14,977 nucleotides of DNA. It comes from Candidatus Shapirobacteria bacterium (lineage in GTDB: Bacteria; Patescibacteriota; Microgenomatia; UBA12405; JAHJSD01). Below the pieces are notes generated by a model. That model was given only the letters and a program-made list of their open reading frames with translations, was not told the DNA's origin and made no database searches. Location of the stretch: contig JALUUX010000025.1 in NCBI GenBank assembly GCA_027021145.1, positions 1 through 14,977 of the forward strand, given 5' to 3'. Positions 6,623 to 13,760 of the stretch are shown here, in pieces (within the stretch, counting starts at the first letter, position 1; each line of letters begins with the position of its first letter). The position numbers were made by a program, and so were the translations under genes.

Positions 6623-7929
6623 CCCTTCATTCTTTTTAAATAACTTTTAAGAGCCTTCTTGGCTACTTCGAAATCACTCCAGGGTATTTCTTGACTTCCA
6701 TAACACATACTTCGTTCGTGCCCCTTACCACAAATAACAACAATGTCTCCTTTTTGAGCTAAATTAATTGCCAATCCAATCGCTTTTTTTCGATCGGGCT
6801 GACGCAAAAAGACATGATCACCGCCTTTGATAAATGTCGCATCCGATCTTACTTCTTTTGCCAACGAGCTTGCCCCCGCCACTATTTGATCAATAATATC
6901 CTCAATCCGCTCATGTCGTGGATCTTCGGCAGTAAAAATTGAAACCTCAGCCAGTTGAGCGGCAATTTTTCCCATAATTGGTCGCTTTAAATAATCCCGT
7001 TCACCAGCACAGCCAAAAACAACAATTAAGCGTCCTGGTGACTTTTTTAACTGTTTTAAAGTTGTTAACACCTGCTTAAGAGCATTAGGAGTGTGGGCAA
7101 AATCAATAATGACGCTAAAAGGCTGGCCAAGATCAATTAGCTGCATTCGCCCTGTTACTCCAGCAAATCGTCTCAGGGCTTGTTTAATAATGGACCAGTC
7201 AATTGCTAATTCCCGCGCTGTTGCCACTGCTGCTAAGATATTAGCCACGTTATAGTCACCAATCAGCGGCGTTTGCAGGATCAGTTGTTGATCACCCGTC
7301 TCAAGCTTAAAACTCATGCCCGACGATAATAATCTGATTTGTTTGGCCCGAAAATCAGCCCGATTTTCCAAGCCATAACTAACAATTTTCTTTGATCTTG
7401 ATTGATTAATTAATAATCTCTTTAAAAAACCAAAAGACGGGTCGCCGCGGTTCAAAATCGATACTTTAGCTCGTTGGAACAACTTGGCCTTAGTTCGACG
7501 ATAATTTTCAAAAGAACGGTGATAATCTAAATGTTCATGGGTAATATTAGTCAAGACTCCAATGGCAAAAGGAATACCCCAAACCCGATGTTGATCTAAA
7601 CCATGAGAAGTGGTCTCCAAAACTAAATATTTCACCCTGCTAGCCCGCATCTGCGAAATTAATTTCTGCAACAACCACGGATCTGGAGTGGTGGTGTGCA
7701 AACCAACATCAATTTGTTGATTGTCCCAAAAGGCCCCGATAGTAGAAATCAGCCCAACTGATTTCCCGGCCGCCTTTAAAATTTCATAGATCAGATGGGA
7801 AGTGGTTGTCTTACCATCGGTGCCAGTTACTCCAACAACCGTCATTCCTCTTATTGGCCAACAATAATAGTTCACTGCTGCTAGGGCCGAAATCAAGTGG
7901 CCGACATTTTTTATTTTTTGCTCAGACAC
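6619..7929 (-). CDS. murE: MurE-type UDP-MurNAc-tripeptide synthetase, N-terminally reduced
   Basis: Mur ligase adding the third stem-peptide residue to UDP-MurNAc-L-Ala-D-Glu in the cytoplasm. The ATP loop GVTGTDGKT is at 33-41, followed by HTTTPDP (78-84), ETTSHGLDQHR (105-115), NITHEHLDYH (128-137) and the probable carbamylated Lys147 in YRRTKAKLF. The C-terminal domain has FGCAGERDYLKRPIMG and EDPR (336-339) at the position of the amino-acid-selecting DNPR motif of meso-DAP enzymes. The retained Arg favours DAP, but the changed flank makes this uncertain. At 436 aa it lacks most of the usual ~100-residue UDP-binding N-domain: the P-loop comes about 75 residues early. The GTG at 7929 is the only suitable start upstream of the P-loop. 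It lies 6 nt after an extended -10. The stop overlaps the pseudogene ATG. Confidence 0.9.
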   Translation of the reverse strand: MSEQKIKNVGHLISALAAVNYYCWPIRGMTVVGVTGTDGKTTTSHLIYEILKAAGKSVGLISTIGAFWDNQQIDVGLHTTTPDPWLLQKLISQMRASRVKYLVLETTSHGLDQHRVWGIPFAIGVLTNITHEHLDYHRSFENYRRTKAKLFQRAKVSILNRGDPSFGFLKRLLINQSRSKKIVSYGLENRADFRAKQIRLLSSGMSFKLETGDQQLILQTPLIGDYNVANILAAVATARELAIDWSIIKQALRRFAGVTGRMQLIDLGQPFSVIIDFAHTPNALKQVLTTLKQLKKSPGRLIVVFGCAGERDYLKRPIMGKIAAQLAEVSIFTAEDPRHERIEDIIDQIVAGASSLAKEVRSDATFIKGGDHVFLRQPDRKKAIGLAINLAQKGDIVVICGKGHERSMCYGSQEIPWSDFEVAKKALKSYLKRMKG

Positions 7930-7935
7930 AGTTGT

Positions 7936-7944
7936 AGTCTATCA
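7936..7944 (-). promoter_or_regulatory. Extended -10 promoter of murE
   Basis: Minus strand TGA-TAGACT, an extended -10 (TGnTAnnnT). It ends 6 nt before the GTG start of murE, so the mRNA should be leaderless. There is no convincing -35. It is back to back with the murA promoter, and the two polymerase footprints must overlap. Confidence 0.45.
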
Positions 7945-7962
7945 CAAAATCCGTCACAAAAT
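7942..7962 (+). repeat. 9-bp direct repeat in the murE-murA divergent promoter region
   Basis: TCACAAAAT occurs at 7942-7950 and again at 7954-7962, a 12-bp period. The pair fills the space between the two divergent -10 elements. It could be an operator for a regulator binding on nearly one helix face, or chance in AT-rich DNA. Confidence 0.5.
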
Positions 7963-7970
7963 GATATAAT
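7962..7970 (+). promoter_or_regulatory. Extended -10 promoter of the murA operon
   Basis: TGA-TATAAT, a perfect -10 hexamer (7965-7970) with the TG extension. No -35 consensus lies at 17 bp (TCACAA). It ends 23 nt before the murA ATG, giving a leader of about 16 nt with only a weak purine run (AAGAGAA). It is the only promoter seen for the five-gene operon. Confidence 0.62.
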
Positions 7971-7993
7971 CCTAAGAGAAAAGTAAAGTCTAA

Positions 7994-9322
7994 ATGAGAG
8001 ATAAATATTATCACATCATTCCAGGTGGCCCGCTCCAAGGAAGAGTTAAGCTTAGTGGAGCTAAAAATGCCGCTACAAAGGAAATAGTTGCCTCTTTATT
8101 AACTACCGAAGAGTGCTTTCTCGAAAATGTACCTCATATTTTAGACATCTCTCTTACACTGGAAATGTGTCAGGAGCTAGGAAGTCAATTCGTTTTTGAA
8201 AAACATGTCCTTAAAATCAGAACGCCAAAGATTCAGAAGCCTCAAGTTTCAAAATCGTATTCTGGGAGAAACAGGATTCCTATTCTAATGGTTGGTCCCC
8301 TTCTTCACCGCTACGGGGAAGCAATTGTTCCAGTTGTTGGTGGAGACAAAATTGGCCGAAGACCAATTGATTTCCATCTTTCTGCTCTAGAGAAAATGGG
8401 GGCTGAAATTAACCAAAAGGATAATCTTTATATCATTAAGGCTAAAAGACTCCATGGAGCTGAAATCTTTCTCCCTTATCCCAGTGTCGGCGCAACAGAA
8501 AACATTCTTCTTAACGGCGTCTTAGCCGAAGGAAGAACTATTATTAGAAATGCTGCCATCGAGCCAGAAATCATTGATTTAGTCATGGTTCTTCAAAAAA
8601 TGGGAGCGATTATTGAGTTAAAAGAGGATCGAACCTACATCATTGATGGGGTTAAAAATCTAAGAGGATTTCGACATAGAGTTTTGCCAGACCGCATTGA
8701 AGCCGGCTCTTTCGCCGCTGCTGCCATAGCTTCAGGAGGAGATATCTTTATCGAAGGGGCCGAACAAATAAATATGGTTACCTTTATAAACAAAATTCGA
8801 TTGGTCGGCGGTGAAATAGAAGTCAGGGAAGGGGGAATTAGATTTTTCAACAAGAAGGGCTCTTTAAGAGCCACCAATATTGAGACTAATACTCATCCTG
8901 GGTTTATGACTGATTGGCAACCTCCCTTTGTAGTTCTTTTAACTCAGGCTCACGGAGAGTCCATCATCCACGAAACTGTATTTGAAAATAGATTTGGTTT
9001 TACTTCAGAGTTGATTAAAATGGGGGCCAATATTAAATTATCTACCCGCTGCCTTGGATCACTCCCTTGTCGGTTTGAAAATAAGGGTTTTTCTCACAGT
9101 TGCATTGTCTTTGGCAAAACTAAACTTCATGGGGCAAAAATAAAAGTTCCCGACATCCGTGCAGGATTCTCTTATCTTATTGCCGCATCAATAGCCGAGG
9201 GTGCCTCAGAAGTTTTTGGTGTCGATCATATTGAGCGAGGCTATGAGAACATTGCAAACAAATTAAGAGCTCTTGGTGTTAAAATAAAAATCAAAAGGAA
9301 TCATGCAAGTCGGGATATCTAG
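7994..9322 (+). CDS. murA: UDP-N-acetylglucosamine 1-carboxyvinyltransferase with Cys-to-Asp active site
   Basis: Transfers enolpyruvate from PEP to UDP-GlcNAc, the first committed step of peptidoglycan synthesis, in the cytoplasm. 442 aa, slightly longer than the usual ~420. It opens with GGPLQGRVKLSGAKNAATKE: Lys24-Asn25 of the SGAKNA motif bind substrate. The mobile loop reads VVGGDKIGRRPIDFHLSALEKMGA. Asp118 stands where most MurA enzymes have the catalytic Cys (GGCxIGxRP). Later conserved blocks include PSVGATENILL, LPDRIEAGSFAAAA and TDWQPPFVVLLTQAHG. Start: ATG at 7994, matching the family N-terminus. The 3' end overlaps the nucleotidyltransferase ATG by 20 nt. Asp enzymes of this kind are active but insensitive to fosfomycin in other bacteria; applying that here is inference. 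Confidence 0.94.
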   Translation: MRDKYYHIIPGGPLQGRVKLSGAKNAATKEIVASLLTTEECFLENVPHILDISLTLEMCQELGSQFVFEKHVLKIRTPKIQKPQVSKSYSGRNRIPILMVGPLLHRYGEAIVPVVGGDKIGRRPIDFHLSALEKMGAEINQKDNLYIIKAKRLHGAEIFLPYPSVGATENILLNGVLAEGRTIIRNAAIEPEIIDLVMVLQKMGAIIELKEDRTYIIDGVKNLRGFRHRVLPDRIEAGSFAAAAIASGGDIFIEGAEQINMVTFINKIRLVGGEIEVREGGIRFFNKKGSLRATNIETNTHPGFMTDWQPPFVVLLTQAHGESIIHETVFENRFGFTSELIKMGANIKLSTRCLGSLPCRFENKGFSHSCIVFGKTKLHGAKIKVPDIRAGFSYLIAASIAEGASEVFGVDHIERGYENIANKLRALGVKIKIKRNHASRDI

Positions 9323-10046
9323 AGAAGATATTGCTATAATCAAGCAAAAAATAAACCAGTGTGCGGTTATTCAGGCAGCCGTAATATACGGGTCTTCGCT
9401 TTACGAACAAAATCATACTGATATTGACATAGGAATCCTATTAATACCGACTAAGAATAATGTTATTCCGATAAAGATATTCAAAACTCTTAGAAAACTA
9501 CGAACAAATCTCTCTAAAAAACTTTCTCGAGATATTGATCTCGTTCCTCACACTCTCGACGAACTATCTAATTTTAATTCCCCGTTGTATTACCCCCGAT
9601 ATAATCCAGCTCTTTGTTTTGGTTTAACTATTAAAGGCAAGTTTTCTTTGAAAAGCACCACTGAATTGAACACTAAAGCCTTTACTTCTCCAGCAGCAAC
9701 GGCTGCCTATATTCTAATGGATAACAGAACCATAACCAGGCGCCAATTGCTAAGGCCATCTAATTCTAAAAACAAACGCATCTTTATTGCAAAATTAATT
9801 CATGGGCCAGGCAATGCTCTTACATACTTAGCTCTTAAGCAAAAGAGGTCCAAATATTTGGCTAATCCATCAGACTTCCACAACTCCTTTCGCATCTTTG
9901 ATCGTCTATATCAAACTGACTATATTAAAATTCTTAAATGGATTCAAAAACTGCAGAAAGACCCCAAGAAAATTAAGTTTAGGTCGCTCGTACGGCTTCT
10001 TAATTGGTACGAAGAGCTTGTATCCTTAGTTCTCTCATCCAAGTAA
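9303..10046 (+). CDS. Pol-beta-superfamily nucleotidyltransferase of unknown substrate
   Basis: 247 aa. The N-terminal part (about 20-85) has the nucleotidyltransferase core: VIYGSSLYEQNHTDIDIGIL, with GSS at 30-32 and metal-binding Asp40 and Asp42. A likely third Asp is in RDIDLV (Asp79). This is the GSx(n)DxD pattern of MNT and aminoglycoside-type nucleotidyltransferases. The remaining ~150 residues are mostly helical and unrecognised. No HEPN Rx4-6H motif and no antitoxin-sized partner is present. The ATG at 9303 lies within murA (20-nt overlap, different frame) and AAAGGA stands just upstream, so it is translationally coupled to murA. Only 11 nt separate it from murD. The place between two murein enzymes suggests a role linked to wall precursors. 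Transfer of AMP or another nucleotide to a small molecule or protein are both open. Confidence 0.78.
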   Translation: MQVGISREDIAIIKQKINQCAVIQAAVIYGSSLYEQNHTDIDIGILLIPTKNNVIPIKIFKTLRKLRTNLSKKLSRDIDLVPHTLDELSNFNSPLYYPRYNPALCFGLTIKGKFSLKSTTELNTKAFTSPAATAAYILMDNRTITRRQLLRPSNSKNKRIFIAKLIHGPGNALTYLALKQKRSKYLANPSDFHNSFRIFDRLYQTDYIKILKWIQKLQKDPKKIKFRSLVRLLNWYEELVSLVLSSK

Positions 10047-10057
10047 TTAAACAGCCC

Positions 10058-11410
10058 ATGTCTAAAGAAATTGCTCTTAAAAACAATAAAGACAGGCGTG
10101 TTCTTATTATGGGCTTAGGCCTCAACCAGGGGGGAGTGGGAGCGGCTAAATATTTTGCTCTCCATGGCTGGAGAGTGATTGTAACTGACCTTAAGAGCGA
10201 GTCGGAGTTAAAACCCTCTCTTCAAACCTTAAGCAACCTTGGTCAAATTAAATTCATTCTCGGACAACATCGGGAAAAAGACTTTATTAATACTGATTTA
10301 GTTATTGCCTCCCCAGCCGTTCCCCCAGACAACAAATATATCCAAATTGCCCGCCAACATCAAATCCCAGTTTTTTGCCCGATGGCTTACTTCTTTGCTC
10401 ATAAAAGGGGATTGACCGTTGGTGTCACCGGCACTAAAGGTAAGTCAACGACTACAAACTTGCTTTACCAGATTTTGAAACGGGCAGGCAAAAAAGTGCT
10501 CTTAGCCGGCAATATTGGTATCTCTGTTTTTGAAATTCTTGACCAAACTGATCAAGATACTATCTCTGTTCTTGAGGTTTCCAATTTAATGCTCGAATGG
10601 ATGCAATTAGAGAAACAGAGCCCAGAAATTGCCGTCATTACTAATATTTTTCCCGATCATCTTAATCGTCACAAAACTATGGCTGAATATATCGCAGTTA
10701 AAAAGAGTATTTTTCAATTTCCAGCTAATCGGATTGTTTTTCTTAATCAGAACAACCCAATCACCCAAAAATTGTTAAAAGAGGCAGAAGCAAAGGCCGT
10801 TGGCTATCGTGTCGCCAATCTCGACCTTCAAATACCAGAGGTCGATCAATTCCATCCTTTGGCCGGCACCCATAATCAGGAGAACATTGCCGCTGCTGCA
10901 GCCGTAGCCCAATATTTAGGAATCAACCAATCAGTCATCCAAGAAACTGTTCGTCGCTATCAAGGACTCTATGGCCGCCAAATGTACTTAGGTCAAATTA
11001 ACGGAGTTGATATTATTAATGATACCTGCGCTACTACTCCAGATGCTGTTGTCGCCGCTCTCAGACGGTTTGCTTCGAGAAAAATTATTCTCCTGACCGG
11101 TGGCACTGACAAAAACCTTGATTATCGACCTCTAGCCCAACAGCTCTATTATCAACCACCCAAAGCAATGATTGTGCTTCAGGGAAGCGGCTCAACAAAA
11201 TTAAAGCAACTTTTAATCTCGCCAAAACCGACCTGGCCCATTTTCTGGGAAGCCAAAAATCTCGATGTCGCCATTAAACAAGCGCTTGATTTGGCTCAAC
11301 CGGGCGATTTGTTACTTTTCTCTCCTGGCGGTTCTAGTTTTGAACTCTTTGCTAATGAATTTGACCGAGGAAAAAAATTTGAATCGTTCATCAAAAACAC
11401 CCTTAAATGA
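10058..11410 (+). CDS. murD: UDP-N-acetylmuramoyl-L-alanine--D-glutamate ligase
   Basis: Mur ligase that adds D-Glu to UDP-MurNAc-L-Ala using ATP. 450 aa from the ATG at 10058, the normal length. A TTG at 10004 is in frame, but it would add 18 unrelated residues overlapping the previous gene, so it was not used. The N-terminal Rossmann-like UDP-binding domain begins RRVLIMGLGLNQGGVGAAKY (13-32). The central ATPase has GVTGTKGKSTTT (122-133), then NIFPDHLNRHKTMAEY and the probable carbamylated Lys in AVKKSIF. The C-terminal domain has GRQMYLG, INDTCATTPDAV, GGTDKNLDY and FSPGGSSFELFANEFDRGKKF, all MurD hallmarks. Third gene of the murA operon, with no obvious Shine-Dalgarno. The intact N-domain contrasts with the reduced MurE nearby. 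Confidence 0.93.
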   Translation: MSKEIALKNNKDRRVLIMGLGLNQGGVGAAKYFALHGWRVIVTDLKSESELKPSLQTLSNLGQIKFILGQHREKDFINTDLVIASPAVPPDNKYIQIARQHQIPVFCPMAYFFAHKRGLTVGVTGTKGKSTTTNLLYQILKRAGKKVLLAGNIGISVFEILDQTDQDTISVLEVSNLMLEWMQLEKQSPEIAVITNIFPDHLNRHKTMAEYIAVKKSIFQFPANRIVFLNQNNPITQKLLKEAEAKAVGYRVANLDLQIPEVDQFHPLAGTHNQENIAAAAAVAQYLGINQSVIQETVRRYQGLYGRQMYLGQINGVDIINDTCATTPDAVVAALRRFASRKIILLTGGTDKNLDYRPLAQQLYYQPPKAMIVLQGSGSTKLKQLLISPKPTWPIFWEAKNLDVAIKQALDLAQPGDLLLFSPGGSSFELFANEFDRGKKFESFIKNTLK

Positions 11411-11426
11411 CAGGAAATAAAGGCTT

Positions 11427-12056
11427 ATGCTAAAAGTAGCAACCAACAAAACACGACGATCCATAGTTGTGTTTATTCGAGGACTACCGGGCGCAGGTAA
11501 AACCTTTCTTGCCCAGAAACTTCAAAAAGAAATAGGTGATAACTGTCTTGTTCTTGACCCCGATGGTATCAAGAATCACTCTTTAGAATACCAACTGTTT
11601 ATCAAAGACCTAGCTCGTCGCGAGCCTCATTTATCTCCTAAATTCTTCCCCTATCGGTTTCTTAGAAATCAAGCTTTAATACACCTTAAAAAAGGAGGGT
11701 TGGTTATTTGGGATCAACCATGGAGCAACTTAAATGGTCTAAAAGTAACAATCGAGTATCTGACCAAAAATCTAAGCCAGGCCCCGTTAGTAATAATTGT
11801 TGAACTCGAAATCGCGCCAGACAAAGCTTACCAGCGAATCAGAAAAAGAATTGAGTCCGGCGGGCATGGGCCTAGTAGGACTACATTTTTGCAGTTTGTT
11901 AACCGATTCCGATCTGTCATAACCTCACAATATTTCGAAAATATTTTGGTAATTAAATTAGATGCTACTAATATTTCAAAACAAACAATTAATCGTTTAA
12001 AAACAATAATCACCTGTGGGAAACAGAATCTTCCTAATTCGTCATCTAGCAACTAA
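11427..12056 (+). CDS. P-loop kinase (AAA_33/zeta-like) of unknown substrate
   Basis: 209 aa with a Walker A motif GLPGAGKT at 19-26 near the N-terminus. LVLDPDGIKNH follows (Asp45, Asp47), as in small-molecule and zeta-toxin-type kinases where an Asp after strand 2 acts on the substrate. GGLVIWDQPWS (90-100) looks like the Walker B strand, and the Arg-rich stretch RIRKRIESGGHGPSR (137-151) like a lid. The substrate cannot be read from sequence. Zeta toxins phosphorylate UDP-GlcNAc, which is also the MurA substrate, but the similarity is too weak to assign this. The ATG at 11427 follows murD by 16 nt with AAAGG just upstream. The last 41 nt overlap the histidine phosphatase gene in another frame. 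Confidence 0.75.
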   Translation: MLKVATNKTRRSIVVFIRGLPGAGKTFLAQKLQKEIGDNCLVLDPDGIKNHSLEYQLFIKDLARREPHLSPKFFPYRFLRNQALIHLKKGGLVIWDQPWSNLNGLKVTIEYLTKNLSQAPLVIIVELEIAPDKAYQRIRKRIESGGHGPSRTTFLQFVNRFRSVITSQYFENILVIKLDATNISKQTINRLKTIITCGKQNLPNSSSSN

Positions 12057-12657
12057 ATTCAATCACACCGGCATAATTATGGGACGCCAAATAGACGCTC
12101 CTATTATGACCAGCAATTATCAATCTAAGCAATTCACAAAGAAAATTAGTCAACTCAAAAAGAGATGTCAATTAGAGCAAAATTCTCCAATAATCGTTTC
12201 TAGCCCCCTTAAAAGATGTCTCCAGACAGCAAGGTTAGCCAGAAAAGAAATCAAGGAAAAAAGCAGTCGGATTATTATCGATAATTCATTCATCGAAACC
12301 GATATGGGTGATTTTTCCAAAGAAAATGGAAGTAGGTTGAAGAAGAGGTATGGAGAGAAACTGATCCACCAGTGGATGTATTCCCCAGAGACTTTCGCTT
12401 TTCCCGGTGGCGAATCGTACCACCAAGTAACAAAAAGGGTAAAGAGGGGACTAATGCACCTAGTCACTCAATATCGCCAGCGGAATATCTTTATTGTTAC
12501 CCATGTTGACATCATTAAGATAATCCTTTTAAAAATTGTTCTCAGGGCATCGTTCAACTATAGAAGGAAGATCTTAATACCAAATGGCTCAATCTCGATC
12601 GTAAAAATACTCCCCAAAAAAGAGTTTTTAATAGAAGGAATAAATATAAATATATAA
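12016..12657 (+). CDS. Histidine phosphatase superfamily protein
   Basis: 213 aa phosphoglycerate mutase-like enzyme. FLIRHLATKFN (6-16) supplies Arg9 and the phospho-accepting His10. The usual RHG is RHL here. SSPLKRCLQTARLA (62-75) gives the second Arg (Arg67), FIETDMGDF (92-100) the acidic residue Glu94, and FIVTHVDIIKII (159-170) the second His (His163). All core catalytic residues are therefore present. PGGESYHQVTKRV matches the family segment before the last His. The substrate is unknown; phosphosugars, nucleotides and phosphoproteins are all precedented. The GTG at 12016 overlaps the kinase gene by 41 nt and has no Shine-Dalgarno, suggesting coupled translation. A kinase and phosphatase side by side may act on one pool. 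Last gene of the murA operon, 5 bp from the convergent propeller gene. No terminator seen. Confidence 0.82.
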   Translation: MGNRIFLIRHLATKFNHTGIIMGRQIDAPIMTSNYQSKQFTKKISQLKKRCQLEQNSPIIVSSPLKRCLQTARLARKEIKEKSSRIIIDNSFIETDMGDFSKENGSRLKKRYGEKLIHQWMYSPETFAFPGGESYHQVTKRVKRGLMHLVTQYRQRNIFIVTHVDIIKIILLKIVLRASFNYRRKILIPNGSISIVKILPKKEFLIEGININI

Positions 12658-12662
12658 TCTTC

Positions 12663-13700
12663 TTAGCTACCGCGATATCTGTGCCACTCTAATAATCCAT
12701 CCTCAAAACAGGTGACAAGAAATCCCCCAGGCGCCGAGCATAACCCCGTGGGCTTCCTGCCAGTAAACTGACTTCTGCCTAATACCTCCTTACTCTCAAC
12801 ATCCACAAAATACACCGCATTAGATTCTCGGCATGAAACAGCTAAAACAGGAAAATCTAAAAAACAAATAGTATTAGGCGAGCGACCTACCATTACTGAG
12901 TCAACAAACCTCCTTTCTGGGATAGACCACCAATGAATCAGGTTGCGCCCTAAATTAGAAACCAAAGCAAATTGATTGTCAGGAGTAATCACAATATGGC
13001 GCAAATTACCTGGATAGTTAGGCTGGTCAAAGGGCGGACTAGTATAAACAGTCTTCCACCTTCCACTTTTATCTCTTTGAAGCTCACCGATATTTCCAGA
13101 ATAGAATCCGGCCACTAATGCCCTATCGCCTCTCCTAATAAAAGCAAGGCCTCTAGGCGCCTCTCCCCAGGGTATTACTGATTGGAAAGTAAGAGTTTTT
13201 CGGGAATAATCAAAATCGAAAACAGAAATGTTATGACTATGCCAATTACTTACCAAAACAGTCTTCTTTTCGGGACTAATACATATCACTTTGCTCCAAT
13301 TACCTCCAGTATTCACTGAAGCAAGCAAACTAAACCCAGCAAGCGATATTATGTGTAATTGATTCCTCAATCTCGCAGGAGGCCTAGCGAAATTAGTTGT
13401 AGTAGCCAACACCAAATCATCACAGAGTGCCAACTCAACACACTGATCTCTGAAAGGAACCTGACGCTCCAAAACAATTTCATCCTTATATAGCCTGAAA
13501 AACTGAACTACTCGCCCTTTCATACAAGAAACGATTGCCAAATTCTTATCCGAAGAATAAATCACCTGTTTTGGCTGAGGAGCAGTCGGCGCCACTCTTA
13601 CCCTCTCACTCAATACTTTTAGCCTCTCTGCCGCTAGAAAAACCCTCGCCTCTCGAGGAGGGAGAAATCTGGATCTAAAATGCCTTATCAGCTTTTTCAA
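12663..13700 (-). CDS. Beta-propeller protein of YncE/lactonase-like type
   Basis: 345 aa. From about residue 45 there are roughly seven repeats of 40-45 residues, each with a hydrophobic strand, a turn such as SPEKKTVLVSN, TPDNQFALVSN or SAPGGFLVTCF, and a following strand (NISVFDFD, LIHWWSIP, AVYFVDV, LLEWHRY). This spacing fits a seven-bladed propeller of the 40-residue YVTN/lactonase type. The N-terminal 40 residues are basic and helical (MKKLIRHFRSRFLPP), with no hydrophobic signal core, so the protein appears cytoplasmic, unlike most YncE-like proteins. No catalytic set is recognisable; a binding or scaffold role is possible. The TTG at 13700 is the only upstream start that keeps the N-terminal blades. 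It lies 10 nt after an extended -10. Divergent from mraY. Confidence 0.75.
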   Translation of the reverse strand: MKKLIRHFRSRFLPPREARVFLAAERLKVLSERVRVAPTAPQPKQVIYSSDKNLAIVSCMKGRVVQFFRLYKDEIVLERQVPFRDQCVELALCDDLVLATTTNFARPPARLRNQLHIISLAGFSLLASVNTGGNWSKVICISPEKKTVLVSNWHSHNISVFDFDYSRKTLTFQSVIPWGEAPRGLAFIRRGDRALVAGFYSGNIGELQRDKSGRWKTVYTSPPFDQPNYPGNLRHIVITPDNQFALVSNLGRNLIHWWSIPERRFVDSVMVGRSPNTICFLDFPVLAVSCRESNAVYFVDVESKEVLGRSQFTGRKPTGLCSAPGGFLVTCFEDGLLEWHRYRGS

Positions 13701-13710
13701 GACTTACCAA

Positions 13711-13719
13711 ACTATAACA
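13711..13719 (-). promoter_or_regulatory. Extended -10 promoter of the beta-propeller gene
   Basis: Minus strand TGT-TATAGT (13719-13711), ending 10 nt before the TTG start, so the leader would be only a few nucleotides. No good -35. Its -35 region (about 13734-13739) lies within the spacer of the divergent mraY promoter. Confidence 0.5.
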
Positions 13720-13722
13720 AGC

Positions 13723-13751
13723 TTGAATAACTCAAAAATTTGCACTAAAAT
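13723..13751 (+). promoter_or_regulatory. Sigma70-type promoter of mraY
   Basis: TTGAAT (13723-13728), a 17-bp spacer and TAAAAT (13746-13751). The -10 ends 9 nt before the ATG at 13761, and there is no Shine-Dalgarno, which predicts a leaderless mRNA. Same hexamers and spacing as the promoter at 846-874. Confidence 0.65.
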
Positions 13752-13760
13752 TTTATCAAA

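Noticed and set aside
9303..10046. HEPN-MNT toxin-antitoxin module
   Set aside because: The MNT-like core is present, but no HEPN partner gene flanks it and no Rx4-6H motif is found in the C-terminal part; both neighbours are mur genes.
10004..10057. Longer murD reading from a TTG at 10004
   Set aside because: The 18 extra residues are unlike any MurD N-terminus and overlap the nucleotidyltransferase gene; the ATG at 10058 fits the family start.
11427..12657. Zeta toxin with an antitoxin
   Set aside because: The kinase has a P-loop and an Asp motif, but its neighbour is a histidine phosphatase with intact catalytic residues, not an epsilon-type antitoxin.
12658..12662. Terminator between the phosphatase and propeller genes
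   Set aside because: The gap is 5 bp and no stem followed by a T-run could be found on either strand.
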